Positions 11,172-19,733 of a stretch of 64,000 nt of DNA are shown one piece after another. The translations under genes and the position numbers were made by a program. The stretch's first letter is position 1. Each line of letters opens with the position of its first letter. The DNA is from Prochlorococcus marinus str. MIT 0912 (GTDB taxonomy: Bacteria > Cyanobacteriota > Cyanobacteriia > PCC-6307 > Cyanobiaceae), in assembly GCF_027359595.1 (NCBI RefSeq), contig NZ_CP114783.1, positions 372,001-436,000 on the forward strand. The letters run 5' to 3'. A model generated the notes under the pieces. It was not told where the DNA came from. It did not search any database and was given only the letters and a program-made list of their open reading frames with translations.

Positions 11172-11390
11172 TCATTTTTCGCTTATTGCCAACTTACGGC
11201 CTAGAGGATCAGAATTTGGAACAATGTATGTTTCATTTGCAAAAATAATTTGATCACCTTCAATTAATTTTCTACCTCTTCTGTTTTCCACTATGCCATT
11301 GACTAATATTTTTCCTGATTTAATAATCAATTTTGCTTCTCCGCCAGTCTGAACGATCCCAATAAATTTGAGGAATTGATCTAATTTCAT
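11172..11390 (-). CDS. S4-domain RNA-binding protein (YbcJ/RlbA-like)
   Basis: 72 residues consisting of one S4 RNA-binding domain: MKLDQFLKFIGIVQTGGEAK, then IKSGKILVNG (the S4 beta-turn) and RRGRKLIEGDQIIF. Stand-alone S4 proteins of this size bind ribosomal or structured RNA. It heads the run into tpiA and folP and is divergent from the ABC exporter 38 bp away. Confidence 0.85.
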   Translation of the reverse strand: MKLDQFLKFIGIVQTGGEAKLIIKSGKILVNGIVENRRGRKLIEGDQIIFANETYIVPNSDPLGRKLAISEK

Positions 11391-11428
11391 TTACGTGCTT
11401 TTAAATTAAACATTGATAGTTTGATGGA

Positions 11429-13165
11429 ATGAAACAAAAAAACAAAATAAATTTCATTTACCTGATAGGGAGACTCAAGGGACATTTGCCAATCTTGTTG
11501 ATGGGCGGAATAAGCATGTTTGTATACGTAATTTGCTGGCCGATACTCGCATGGTTATCAGGAAAATTAATACCTGCGATTGGTCAAGGAGATACAAAAC
11601 AAGTATTAAACGTAATTTTACAAGCCCTAATTATTTTTATAATCCAAAAAACTGCACAATATCTACAAGATAGTCTCTTAGCAAAACCAGCATTAGCCTT
11701 AAGCCAAGATCTTCGAACAACACTATTTAGAAAACTTCAAAAAAGTAATATCCTTTTCATAGAAAAGCTCTCATCCGGAGATATTGCATACAGACTTACA
11801 GAAGATGTTGATCGCGTTGGGGAAGTTATTTATAAAACTATTCAAGATACGACACCATCGATATTTCAATTATTAGCTGTTTTTGGTTATATGATTTTTA
11901 TTGACTGGAATTTGTCATTTGCAACAATCATATTAGCTCCCTTAATTGCATTATTAGTTAGTAATTTTGGAGGAAGGGTATTAAGAGCATCTGAAAAAAG
12001 TCAAAACAAAATTAGTTCATTAGCAGGTTTACTTTCAGAAGCAATTCAAGGACTACCTATGGTTAAAGCATTTGCAGTAGAAGAATGGTTGCAAAACGAT
12101 TTTGATAAACAAGTTAAATTACATAAAGAAGCTAAATTTAATATGCTTAAACTTGTTGCCCTTCAACATCCCATAGTTGGATTAATAGAAGTAATAGGTA
12201 TTTTAAGTATCCTCGCAATAGGAACTTATAGAATACAAATTGGAGGTATGTCTAACGAAGAATTTGGCAGTTATTTTACAGCTTTAATAATGTTAATCGA
12301 TCCAATAAGCCATATTACTACTAACTATAATGAATTAAAGCAAGGTCAGGCTTCACTTAGAAGGTTAAATGAAATAACAAATAATTCTCAAAAAACGTCG
12401 ACAATCGACAGAGGTATAATACCCAATAAAATTTATGGGAAGATAACATTTAAGAATGTATTCTTTTCATATAATAATAATATTGACGTAATAGACGATA
12501 TAAGTCTAGAGATAGATAGTGGTAAAATAATTGCCTTAGTTGGTCCCTCGGGTGCAGGCAAAAGTACAATCTTTTCATTAATATTAAAATTTCTAGAACC
12601 TAATAATGGAACAATATTTATTGATGAATACAATTTAAATAAACTTAATACAAAATCTTTAAGAAGATTAATTGGTATAGTTCCTCAAAAAACATTTATC
12701 TTTTCAGGGACCATTGCTGAAGCAATAAGATTTGGGAGACAGACAACCAGAGAAAATATAGTAAATGCCGCAAAAATTGCGAATGCTCATGATTTTATTG
12801 AACAATTCCCCGATGGCTATGAAACGTTTATAGAAGAAAGAGGTACCAATCTTTCTGGTGGTCAACTACAGAGAATATCAATTGCAAGAGCATTACTGGG
12901 AGATCCTACAATTTTATTACTAGATGAAGCTACAAGTGCCTTGGATGCGGAGGCAGAGGAATCCGTTCAAAAAGGTCTTAAGCAAGCTATGCATAATCGA
13001 ACAGTATTGGTAATAGCTCACAGATTATCAACTATACAAAAAGCAGATAAAATAGCAGTGATTGAGAAGGGCAAAATATGTGAAGTAGGTAACCATAATG
13101 AATTAATTAACAGGCAAGGAAGATATAAAGAGTTTTGCGATAAACAATTTATCAAGAGGTTTTAA
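11429..13165 (+). CDS. MsbA-type ABC exporter (fused permease and ATPase)
   Basis: 578 residues. N-terminal six-helix ABC transmembrane domain (about 1-320, with LLMGGISMFVYVICWPILAW as an early helix), then the ATPase domain: Walker A GPSGAGKST near residue 372, Q-loop VPQKTF, signature LSGGQ near 474, Walker B ILLLDEATSALD near 494, and H-loop VIAHRLSTI near 528. A half-transporter of this class works as a homodimer; lipid or lipid-like cargo is the usual family role, but the substrate here cannot be read. Starts alone and is followed by a small DUF6447-type gene 45 bp away. Confidence 0.92.
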   Translation: MKQKNKINFIYLIGRLKGHLPILLMGGISMFVYVICWPILAWLSGKLIPAIGQGDTKQVLNVILQALIIFIIQKTAQYLQDSLLAKPALALSQDLRTTLFRKLQKSNILFIEKLSSGDIAYRLTEDVDRVGEVIYKTIQDTTPSIFQLLAVFGYMIFIDWNLSFATIILAPLIALLVSNFGGRVLRASEKSQNKISSLAGLLSEAIQGLPMVKAFAVEEWLQNDFDKQVKLHKEAKFNMLKLVALQHPIVGLIEVIGILSILAIGTYRIQIGGMSNEEFGSYFTALIMLIDPISHITTNYNELKQGQASLRRLNEITNNSQKTSTIDRGIIPNKIYGKITFKNVFFSYNNNIDVIDDISLEIDSGKIIALVGPSGAGKSTIFSLILKFLEPNNGTIFIDEYNLNKLNTKSLRRLIGIVPQKTFIFSGTIAEAIRFGRQTTRENIVNAAKIANAHDFIEQFPDGYETFIEERGTNLSGGQLQRISIARALLGDPTILLLDEATSALDAEAEESVQKGLKQAMHNRTVLVIAHRLSTIQKADKIAVIEKGKICEVGNHNELINRQGRYKEFCDKQFIKRF

Positions 13166-13210
13166 AAATACAATCAATGCTATATAATATATCAACTATT
13201 TATTAAATAA

Positions 13211-13438
13211 ATGTCAAATAGCTCAACAAGTGAAAGGGAAGCAATTCTAACATTTGAGGATAAAAAATATGATCTTAAAAGCATGCCCAAAGAAGTACAG
13301 GAATTAGTCAAAGGGATGCAAGTTGCAGATGCACAATTAAGGATGCATGAAGATACCCTTAAAGTACTAGCAGTCGGTCGACAACATCTTGCGATGCAGC
13401 TTAAGGCAAAACTTGATACAATAAATCCTATTAATTAA
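13211..13438 (+). CDS. Small protein resembling DUF6447
   Basis: 75 residues, soluble and highly charged. Segments FEDKKYDLKSMPKEVQELVK and QLRMHEDTLKVLAVGRQHL match what I remember of a picocyanobacterial family named DUF6447, where a short beta hairpin precedes a long helix. No catalytic motif. It lies close behind the ABC exporter on the same strand, but an AT-rich 45-bp gap leaves co-transcription open. Confidence 0.6.
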   Translation: MSNSSTSEREAILTFEDKKYDLKSMPKEVQELVKGMQVADAQLRMHEDTLKVLAVGRQHLAMQLKAKLDTINPIN

Positions 13439-13589
13439 TAAAAATATTAACAACTAATATACAAAAATTCAAAGTCTATTAATCTCAAATAAGAGTAAAT
13501 ATACTTATGATTATTAAAGTTAAATAATTTTCCTTATCGAACCGAATACGACGAAGACATGAGAGAATCTAAAGAAATAATTAAGAGAG

Positions 13590-13880
13590 ATGGCAAAAAA
13601 AGGTTATTGGTTAAAGCAGGCCAAAATTGAAAGCACTGCACAATTTATCGAATACGTAAAAACCGTGGTTCCTTGGCTTAGATCAGTTGGTGGAACAATA
13701 ATTGCTAAAGATGTTAATCAAAATTCCGATTTAAATGAATGGGATGGAGGTCAATTAGGGGTAATAGTTGAATTCGAATCTAAAGCCGCTGCTCAAAAGG
13801 CATTTAATTCATCAGAATTTCAAGAATATATAAAATATAGTGGTATTGAAAATCAATTATCCCTGTCAATAATTGGATAA
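13590..13880 (+). CDS. DUF1330 domain protein
   Basis: 96 residues. Dimeric alpha-beta (ferredoxin-like) DUF1330 features: GYWLKQAKIESTAQFIEYV at the N-terminus, an LRSVGGTIIAKD strand, LGVIVEFESKAAAQKAFNS, and a terminal hydrophobic strand. A second DUF1330 gene sits at 56293-56634. The family is often suggested to have monooxygenase-like or small-ligand-binding folds, but no activity is established. Preceded by 150 bp of AT-rich sequence that presumably carries its promoter. Confidence 0.8.
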   Translation: MAKKGYWLKQAKIESTAQFIEYVKTVVPWLRSVGGTIIAKDVNQNSDLNEWDGGQLGVIVEFESKAAAQKAFNSSEFQEYIKYSGIENQLSLSIIG

Positions 13881-13920
13881 CTGAAATATGCTTATGGATG
13901 AATAAATAGGAAAATTAATT

Positions 13921-14148
13921 ATGATTAGAGATTCTTCAACTCTTCATAAGGGACAAAATTTGAAAGTAGATATTAATGAAGTCAAAGATCGACTACCAAA
14001 AAATATTCTAGAAATAATTAGGGAAAAACCTGTTGTCGAACTAGTTGGATATAAAATGGTAGATGGAAATCAATTTGGTCTAGTGGTTAAACTTACTAAT
14101 GGCAAAATTAATTGGTTTTTTGAAAACGAATTGTCTGAAATAATGTAG
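13921..14148 (+). CDS. DUF2862/PetP-like small protein
   Basis: 75 residues. The region from DINEVKDRLPKNILEI through VELVGYKMVDGNQFGLVVKL to NWFFENELSEI follows the SH3-like DUF2862 pattern; PetP, a small peripheral subunit of the cytochrome b6f complex, belongs to that family. Whether this copy is PetP itself or a relative cannot be told from the window. It follows the DUF1330 gene by 40 bp on the same strand. Confidence 0.65.
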   Translation: MIRDSSTLHKGQNLKVDINEVKDRLPKNILEIIREKPVVELVGYKMVDGNQFGLVVKLTNGKINWFFENELSEIM

Positions 14149-14247
14149 TATATACCTAATTATATTATTATTTATATAACTAAAAGATACATATTAGAAT
14201 AACAAATGATTAATAACGTATATTGAAACAAACAAAACAAAAAGATT

Positions 14248-14388
14248 ATGCCTTACAACCAAATCACTGTTGTACTTGGTGGACTTATGCATATTCCTGT
14301 CATAATACTAGTTTTAAGATTTATTGAAAACAGATTCAATAACAGAAACTGGACTACAGAAGAAATTAATTATAATAAATCAGCATAA
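14248..14388 (+). CDS. Hypothetical single-helix membrane protein, 46 aa
   Basis: ATG-initiated frame encoding MPYNQITVVLGGLMHIPVII and a charged tail ending NYNKSA. One hydrophobic helix (residues 7-25) with a short cytosolic C-terminus. I do not recognise the family. Support rests on the complete frame, protein-like hydrophobic/charged partition, and placement in a same-strand series of small genes. Confidence 0.45.
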   Translation: MPYNQITVVLGGLMHIPVIILVLRFIENRFNNRNWTTEEINYNKSA

Positions 14389-14449
14389 TACTTATCATTA
14401 ATAGTAAATTTGTTTTTAGACTGTATAAACATAAGTAATACGTTATATA

Positions 14450-15052
14450 ATGAGAACTATTGTAATTACAGGACCATCAGGCTCTGGGAAGTCTTATTTA
14501 ACTAATAAATTATCTAAATTATTCTATAATTCAATAATAATAAAAACAGATTCATACTACAGAGATAACATCTTAATCCGACTTTTATCCATATTTATAT
14601 ATGATATTTATGATAGGCCATTAAGTATCAAGAAATTCGAATTAAATAAAACGCTTAGATCTATATATAAAAAAGAAAGATTAATTACACATTATAAATA
14701 TGACTTTAAGAGCAAGATTTCATCTAAAACACAAATAAAAATAAACTATAAAGAGGATAATCAACTCCTTATATTAGAGGGAATATTTGCTCATAGGTTA
14801 AACTTAAACTATACAGAAACAATAAATATAGTATGCAAAGAGGAAAAAGATATTTGTTATAAAAGAAGGCTAAAAAGAGATCAATTAGAAAGAGGTAGAG
14901 ATAGCAGTGATGTCTATAAGAAATTCAATAAATCGTGGTATCTATATTATTTAAATGTTAAAAAATTTCTTAAAAATAATAAGGTATTGTCGATAAACCC
15001 ACGAGAAGAAATTTCGTACGACAAATTAGTGGCTGATATAAAAAACCTATAA
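14450..15052 (+). CDS. Uridine kinase-like P-loop protein
   Basis: 200 residues. Walker A loop GPSGSGKSYL at residues 8-17, followed by TDSYYRD, which corresponds to the substrate-binding DSFYR segment of uridine kinases, and ILEGIFAHRL (lid/acceptor strand). The CKEEKDICYKRRLKRDQLERGR region matches the arginine-rich lid of the family. Predicted to phosphorylate uridine or cytidine, or a related small molecule. Ends at a bidirectional terminator. Confidence 0.75.
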   Translation: MRTIVITGPSGSGKSYLTNKLSKLFYNSIIIKTDSYYRDNILIRLLSIFIYDIYDRPLSIKKFELNKTLRSIYKKERLITHYKYDFKSKISSKTQIKINYKEDNQLLILEGIFAHRLNLNYTETINIVCKEEKDICYKRRLKRDQLERGRDSSDVYKKFNKSWYLYYLNVKKFLKNNKVLSINPREEISYDKLVADIKNL

Positions 15053-15098
15053 AAAAATAACTAAGAAAAATAATTAAATTAAATCTCTTAGTTATTTT
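15051..15098. terminator. Bidirectional hairpin terminator
   Basis: Nine-base perfect inverted repeat TAACTAAGA (15058-15066) and TCTTAGTTA (15086-15094), with an A-run on the left and a T-rich run on the right. It lies between the convergent uridine kinase-like gene and the 49-residue membrane protein gene, so it can serve both. Confidence 0.6.
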
Positions 15099-15120
15099 AT
15101 AAATAGAAAATTTATATTGA

Positions 15121-15270
15121 CTACTTTTTCACCTCTGGAGCATTCATACCATCGTAGTCAGGACCGACCATTAATCCTACAATTGCAAATAAGGCAATGG
15201 ATGCGACTCCAACTAAAACTGCTGTAGGTGCTGGAGTGCTTGTTAGGCCAGCAATTAACAAATTACCCAT
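15121..15270 (-). CDS. 49-aa single-helix protein, paralogue A
   Basis: Start at 15270, MGNLLIAGLTSTPAPTAVLV, one membrane helix, then VGPDYDGMNAPEVKK. The next gene upstream (15564-15713) is exactly the same length and shares STPAPTA, a following helix, and VGPxYDGxN, so the pair arose by tandem duplication. The design (short luminal N-terminus, proline/alanine motif, one helix, YDG tail) recalls small photosystem-associated peptides, but I cannot assign a known subunit. Confidence 0.65.
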   Translation of the reverse strand: MGNLLIAGLTSTPAPTAVLVGVASIALFAIVGLMVGPDYDGMNAPEVKK

Positions 15271-15503
15271 AAAAGTTAAATAAAGCTAGTTATAAATAGC
15301 AGAAAAAGGAATAGATTATTTAATTAGTAACTGGTTTTGAACCAAAAAGGGGGAAATAGACATTTTGATACACACATAAGAAACTATTGTATAAATGCTA
15401 GAAAATATTCTATACAATTTTATTTAGTAATCGTACACATATGATTTAAAAAAATTTAACCTAGATGGAATAATTTCAATTACATGTGATTAATTTAATA
15501 CAT

Positions 15504-15541
15504 AAAAAAAGTGGGTAAACATGAAAATCATATCAACCCAC
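15504..15541 (-). terminator. Terminator downstream of paralogue B
   Basis: GTGGGT (15511-15516) pairs with ACCCAC (15536-15541), followed on the minus strand by seven T residues (15504-15510). It would end transcription of the 15564-15713 gene before paralogue A, implying separate control of the two copies. Confidence 0.55.
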
Positions 15542-15563
15542 CTATTTTAGCTAGTTAATCTAA

Positions 15564-15713
15564 TTATTTAGATGTATTTGGGTCATTAAAACCATCATAA
15601 TTAGGGCCAACTACGACAGCCATAATTCCGAATAGGGCCATAAAAGCGATACCTATGATTGGTGCAGTAGGAGCTGGTGTACTTAGTAGTCCAGCGAAGG
15701 TTAAAGGAAGCAT
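15564..15713 (-). CDS. 49-aa single-helix protein, paralogue B
   Basis: Preferred start at 15713 gives MLPLTFAGLLSTPAPTAPII, one helix (GIAFMALFGIMAVVV) and the tail GPNYDGFNDPNTSK, equal in length to paralogue A. A longer frame opens at 15785 but its extra residues are unlike the paralogue and probably not translated. Own promoter to the right, own terminator to the left. Function unknown. Confidence 0.65.
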   Translation of the reverse strand: MLPLTFAGLLSTPAPTAPIIGIAFMALFGIMAVVVGPNYDGFNDPNTSK

Positions 15714-16030
15714 GTTCTTTAGTAAGACCCAATATAAATACCAGTCATCAGGGAATATGACCATTGATATTTTAATTTGTAACATTTAACTCTTGCCAAA
15801 GTCAGCTATGACTGGGTTTATCAAGAGAATCATGAAGAAATCTCATTGATTGTCGATTTTAGAAAAGGTTATTAAAACGTGGTTTCGACAGATTGATTTG
15901 TTCAAAAAGACAAGACGATAAAATGCAAAAATATAAAAATATAATTAATGTCATATGACAAACAAAGACCATATTAGAAAACAAAAAATTTGGTAATATA
16001 AAAAAATAAAAGATAATTTTAAGAATCTAA

Positions 16031-16432
16031 GTGAATTCTAAATTACGTCCAATAACTCCCGTCGATGAATTTGAAGAAGCCTGTATAAAAGCTAAGTTAA
16101 ATGATAAAGAACAAAAGATTATTGATCACATTAGATATGTTGGCGTATTTACTCAACCGTCTCTCACTAAAGATCTAAAATTAGATTCTAAGCCACCATT
16201 ATTATCAGTGCTTTGTGAAATTTGCAGAAAAATAGGTAACTATATGCCCGAGCATTTTAAAAGTGTAAGAGACTGGTCAAAGGAAATTAATGAGCATAAA
16301 GTAAAATGGGACGGAGACCTAGTCTGTTCACTTGCATGGAATAAAGACGGAGAACGATTATCACCAGAGAATGGAACATGTTTATACCATACATTCGCAG
16401 TACACAAAGAATTATTCCAAGGTCTAGATTAA
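16031..16432 (+). CDS. Hypothetical protein, 133 aa
   Basis: Starts with GTG at 16031. Soluble, mixed charge, with a plausible small helix-turn-helix-like central part (KEQKIIDHIRYVGVFTQPSL then LLSVLCEICRKIG) and a C-terminal region LSPENGTCLYHTFAVH. Three cysteines are not spaced as a metal site. No family recognised. Preceded by about 240 bp of AT-rich non-coding DNA. Confidence 0.65.
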   Translation: MNSKLRPITPVDEFEEACIKAKLNDKEQKIIDHIRYVGVFTQPSLTKDLKLDSKPPLLSVLCEICRKIGNYMPEHFKSVRDWSKEINEHKVKWDGDLVCSLAWNKDGERLSPENGTCLYHTFAVHKELFQGLD

Positions 16433-16452
16433 ATTTCTAATTTGATCAATGG

Positions 16453-16653
16453 TTAACCTTGACTAAGGTACTCAAACAAAACATTATTAAAACCTAACTC
16501 TTCGGCTGAATATTCAAGCATCAAATTATCTGATTCTATTTGGGAGCGAAATGATCTAACTTCATCGGATTCATCTCCTGATGGAGGGATGCCGTCGACA
16601 ACATCAAAAATGATATTTTGTCGATCAATTTCTGCAAGAACTTCATTTGCCAT
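16453..16653 (-). CDS. Small acidic hypothetical protein
   Basis: From the internal ATG at 16653 the product starts MANEVLAEIDRQNIIFDVVD and is 66 residues, strongly acidic (SGDESDEVRS, ESDNLMLEYSAEELGF). An upstream in-frame ATG (16689) would add a hydrophobic leader, MAMYLLVLSLII, and cannot be excluded as a signal anchor. Function unknown. Convergent with the 133-residue gene. Confidence 0.5.
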   Translation of the reverse strand: MANEVLAEIDRQNIIFDVVDGIPPSGDESDEVRSFRSQIESDNLMLEYSAEELGFNNVLFEYLSQG

Positions 16654-16825
16654 AATGATCAAACTTAGAACTAATAAATACATAGCCAATATTTGGAATC
16701 AAAAAAAGCAAATAAAACATTCCTTTACGAAAGCGCAATCTGAAGTTAAGCCAACAAGTAGATCAGTAAAAACTATCTTCTTAAGTCAACGCCACTAACA
16801 CTCCCCGCCAGAAAACCACAACAGC

Positions 16826-16854
16826 TTTACATAAATTCACCTATGCTTTACATT
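16826..16854 (+). promoter_or_regulatory. HLR1-like (RpaB) repeats
   Basis: TTTACATA (16826-16833), TTCACCTA (16836-16843) and TTTACATT (16847-16854) are spaced 10-11 bp. This resembles HLR1, paired TTACAWW octamers bound by the redox-responsive regulator RpaB in cyanobacteria. The site lies 20-50 bp upstream of the NmrA-family start, with a TATAAAG near 16858. The assignment rests on consensus matching only. Confidence 0.45.
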
Positions 16855-16874
16855 CCTTATAAAGTTTTTAAATC

Positions 16875-17912
16875 GTGCGGGAACAAGGAGTTATTTTTAA
16901 ATCAGATACAAGTACGAATACTGTCATAGCAGTCACTATGGCTACTAGCCGACAGGGCATGGGAGTTGTTAAGGAACTAAGCAAAACCAATAAATATCAG
17001 ATACGGGCTATCACAAGAGACCTTAAAACATCAAAAGCTTTAGAGATTGGATGTCTAGATAACGTTGAACTAGTTAAAGGGGATTTAATGGATCCTGAAA
17101 GCCTTAATAAAGCTTTTGAAGGAGTAGACATGATTTTTGGAAATACAACACCTACAAAAGGATGGAAATTATTAAGGGGAAGTATTGTCAGGTCATATGA
17201 AATGGAACAAGGCTTTAACTTGATAAATCAAGTTAAAATTGCATACGAAAAAGGACATCTAAATCATTTTGTATTTAGTTCAATTAGTAAAGCAAAAGAT
17301 CCACTGAAGAATGACCCGGCTCCAGGGCATTTTACAAGCAAATGGGATATTGAAGAATATATAGACAAAGTAGGTCTTAAAAAAATCACAACGGTCTTAA
17401 GACCAGTAAGTTACTTTGAAAACTTCGAAAATAAATTACCTGGTTTCACAATTTCTAAGAAAATATTCCCTGGTATAGTCGGTAAGGAATTTAAGTGGCA
17501 GACAATTGCGGTAGAAGATATTGGTAAATGGGTAAGAGGTGTTATATCGAAACCAGAGAAATATAAAAATAAATCTATAAATATTGCCGGTGAGGAGCTT
17601 ACAGGGCTAGAAATGGCAAAGACGCTGCAAAATTTAGTTTCTTCAGAAGGATGTCAAACAGAGTATGTAATGATTCCGAGAGTAACTATTAAGCTTTTGG
17701 AATACGACATAGGAATAATGGCTGACTGGATTGAAAGATCAGGATATGGGGCTGATATGAATCAACTTAAGTTGATTCAAGACGAGTTAAATATCGTTCC
17801 TACTTCTCTTAAGGATTGGCTAAAAGCAAAACTCCAAATTCAGAATAATACACGAAATTCATGGTCAAGGCAGTGGAAATCATCTCAATGGAAACTACAA
17901 TGGGATAAGTAA
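16875..17912 (+). CDS. NmrA/atypical SDR-family NAD(P)-binding protein
   Basis: 345 residues from a GTG at 16875. An N-terminal Rossmann strand TVIAVTMATSRQGMGVVKEL carries a variant glycine motif typical of NmrA/HSCARG-type atypical short-chain dehydrogenases; VELVKGDLMDPESLNKAFEGVD and NHFVFSSISKAKDPL are matching later blocks. The Tyr-x3-Lys catalytic pair is not evident, so a sensor or binding role is as likely as catalysis. The upstream HLR1-like repeats suggest light-stress control, which would fit the Ycf39 side of this superfamily. Confidence 0.75.
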   Translation: MREQGVIFKSDTSTNTVIAVTMATSRQGMGVVKELSKTNKYQIRAITRDLKTSKALEIGCLDNVELVKGDLMDPESLNKAFEGVDMIFGNTTPTKGWKLLRGSIVRSYEMEQGFNLINQVKIAYEKGHLNHFVFSSISKAKDPLKNDPAPGHFTSKWDIEEYIDKVGLKKITTVLRPVSYFENFENKLPGFTISKKIFPGIVGKEFKWQTIAVEDIGKWVRGVISKPEKYKNKSINIAGEELTGLEMAKTLQNLVSSEGCQTEYVMIPRVTIKLLEYDIGIMADWIERSGYGADMNQLKLIQDELNIVPTSLKDWLKAKLQIQNNTRNSWSRQWKSSQWKLQWDK

Positions 17913-17940
17913 TAAACTTTAGAAATTTGTATTAATAAGC

Positions 17941-18111
17941 TTATAAACCATTCAAATCAATCGATTCCGCTATTGATTTGAGCAGTTCTACTATTTCACT
18001 GTTTTCACAATTTGTATCCTCCTTAAGCTCTAAACATAAATCCTTAATAGCAACATTAGTAGACCACCAAATGCCTGAAGTTTCTGTATCGTCAAAGTTA
18101 AACTTAGACAT
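17941..18111 (-). CDS. 56-aa helical protein of the ELKxxTxC type
   Basis: Starts at 18111: MSKFNFDDTETSGIWWSTN, then IKDLCLELKEDTNCENSEIV and a closing amphipathic helix. The LKEDTNC segment and following helix recur in the small proteins at 42473-42643 and 35077-35253, so these appear to form one family. Soluble, acidic, function unknown. Lies 22 bp from the next minus-strand gene. Confidence 0.55.
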   Translation of the reverse strand: MSKFNFDDTETSGIWWSTNVAIKDLCLELKEDTNCENSEIVELLKSIAESIDLNGL

Positions 18112-18132
18112 TAGATTGAAAAAGAGTATTAA

Positions 18133-18339
18133 CTATGAAAGTTTTTGAGGATCAGTAGAAGAATTATCCAAAGCTTTCAATTCATCAGGCAAATCCATAT
18201 CTAAACTCTCTAATAAGTTCTTTAAAACGATTTTATTGCTTATTTGATTTTTATCTGATCTAAAATTAAAAAATAAATAAATGAGAAAAGAAATTCCGAA
18301 TAAAATAAAAAAAGAATATAAATAGAAACTGTTGATCAT
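18133..18339 (-). CDS. Single-helix membrane protein, 68 aa
   Basis: N-terminal hydrophobic helix (MINSFYLYSFFILFGISFLI) followed by a polar tail of about 45 residues containing LLESLDMDLPDELKAL. No recognised family. Same strand as, and just upstream of, the 56-residue helical protein, so they may be co-transcribed. Confidence 0.5.
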   Translation of the reverse strand: MINSFYLYSFFILFGISFLIYLFFNFRSDKNQISNKIVLKNLLESLDMDLPDELKALDNSSTDPQKLS

Positions 18340-18678
18340 TCAGAAAAATAGTAACATTTTTATATTCATACCAAATCGGATAAAAATCAATAAATGTTAA
18401 AAAAATAATAATAAAATTATTGAAAAATGGTAAAACAAACACATAACGAGCTTAAAAAAAAAGGCATTAATAAGTATTTATATCTAGCAGGAATGGCTTG
18501 AATAGATTGCTTCTGATTATCGAGAAGATCTGAGGGTATATAAAAAATTTAATAAATTTAAAAAATAAAAATCAAGGAGAATTTATTAATATATAAGAAA
18601 ATTATTTATTAATTGCATCTAAAATAGAAAAAAATATCAAATAACGTCTTAATATAGTTTTATATTATTAGTAAATTT

Positions 18679-18846
18679 ATGCTTACCAACATAAGTTATA
18701 TATTTTTAATCTCTGCTCTATTGATTTTTGGTGGCTGGGCATTTAAAGCTTTGATCTCATTAGCTCAAGGGCAACCTGTAGAAATAAATCTCAAAAATCC
18801 TTTAAATTTAAAACCTAGATGGCCCAAAGAAACAAAAGAGAAGTAA
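18679..18846 (+). CDS. Single-helix membrane protein, 55 aa
   Basis: ATG at 18679: MLTNISYIFLISALLIFGGW helix, then KALISLAQGQPVEINLKNPL and a basic end KPRWPKETKEK. The pattern of a membrane helix with a defined soluble tail is typical of picocyanobacterial thylakoid-associated microproteins, but no family is recognised. About 320 bp of AT-rich non-coding sequence lies upstream (18340-18678). Confidence 0.55.
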   Translation: MLTNISYIFLISALLIFGGWAFKALISLAQGQPVEINLKNPLNLKPRWPKETKEK

Positions 18847-18945
18847 ATAATTATCTAAAAACTAAAACATAAAGTTTCTATTGCGTTATAAAGCCTAATA
18901 TTCAATTATCATAAAATTGTTTTAAAAAGATTACACTAAATAAAA

Positions 18946-19104
18946 ATGCTTGAATCCTTAGATCCTTTCCAACAACTTTTATTAGGTGTATCTAGTATTG
19001 GAATACTAATGATAATATTAGTAATTTTCCTTACAGCAAGCCCTAACTTTGAAAACACAGATAGATTAAAAAAGATATTAGACTTTTTTGAAAAAAAGAA
19101 TTAA
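18946..19104 (+). CDS. Single-helix membrane protein, 52 aa
   Basis: MLESLDPFQQLLLGVSSIGI begins a helix that runs to about residue 30, followed by SPNFENTDRLKKILDFFEKK. Complete frame with ATG and TAA; 99 bp after the preceding small membrane-protein gene on the same strand. Function unknown. Confidence 0.5.
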   Translation: MLESLDPFQQLLLGVSSIGILMIILVIFLTASPNFENTDRLKKILDFFEKKN

Positions 19105-19250
19105 ATTCATTATTTGATAAGACCATAAAACTTACCAATTGATTTTTTAAAAATCAAATTAAGTAAAATGCCAATATATTCAAAGGATAACTTAAAAAGA
19201 TTTATCTAAAATTTATAAGTAAAATTCACAATAAATAATCTATTCTAGAG

Positions 19251-19502
19251 ATGCTAAAGGAATTAGTTGACAACAACAAATACATTATTTGTGCAGGCAT
19301 AAGTACTCTATCTCTCCTTTTCACTTCAATCTCAATAATTTCTGTATCACGATCTGTTAATGAAATATCAAAAGAATTGGAAACAATTTCTGCCTGGGCT
19401 GACTCACAAAATGAATGTATTACAAAAACATTTCGCATCGACGGGATTAATACTCAAGGAATGCCCTCAAAGGTTTGGAGCTGTAATGGAGGAGGCCAGT
19501 AA
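19251..19502 (+). CDS. Small membrane protein, 83 aa
   Basis: One hydrophobic helix (residues 11-32, YIICAGISTLSLLFTSISII) followed by a polar region with two cysteines and the end KVWSCNGGGQ. The opposite-strand frame over the same DNA was rejected because it lacks any protein-like pattern. No family recognised. Confidence 0.55.
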   Translation: MLKELVDNNKYIICAGISTLSLLFTSISIISVSRSVNEISKELETISAWADSQNECITKTFRIDGINTQGMPSKVWSCNGGGQ

Positions 19503-19524
19503 CTTCACTCTTTCACAAGAAATC

Positions 19525-19707
19525 CTAGGATTCTCCCCATCTTTTTCCTATTTCATATCCCCATTGCTTTGCTAGTTCCACGACATCATCATGTGTTTTG
19601 CATCTAATAAATATTTGATACTTTTCAGGTGAATTATTAAGTAATTCAACCAATTGATTTAATTGATCAATTTTGAATAAAAAGCTTTCATAATCTTTTT
19701 TTGACAT
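19525..19707 (-). CDS. Nif11-like protein, 60 aa
   Basis: MSKKDYESFLFKIDQLNQLV, then CKTHDDVVELAKQWGYEI: this is the Nif11/N11P leader-peptide helix pattern ending in (A/L)xxxGY. The part after the GY is only eight residues (KRWGES and neighbours), so there is no credible modified core peptide. Orphan Nif11 domain proteins are common in picocyanobacteria. No lanthionine synthetase or transporter is nearby. Confidence 0.65.
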   Translation of the reverse strand: MSKKDYESFLFKIDQLNQLVELLNNSPEKYQIFIRCKTHDDVVELAKQWGYEIGKRWGES

Positions 19708-19733
19708 TTAAATCTAATATCAAACATATTAAA

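Noticed and set aside
19226-19438. Minus-strand frame of 70 codons
   Set aside because: Antisense to a membrane protein frame with a clear helix; no features of its own.
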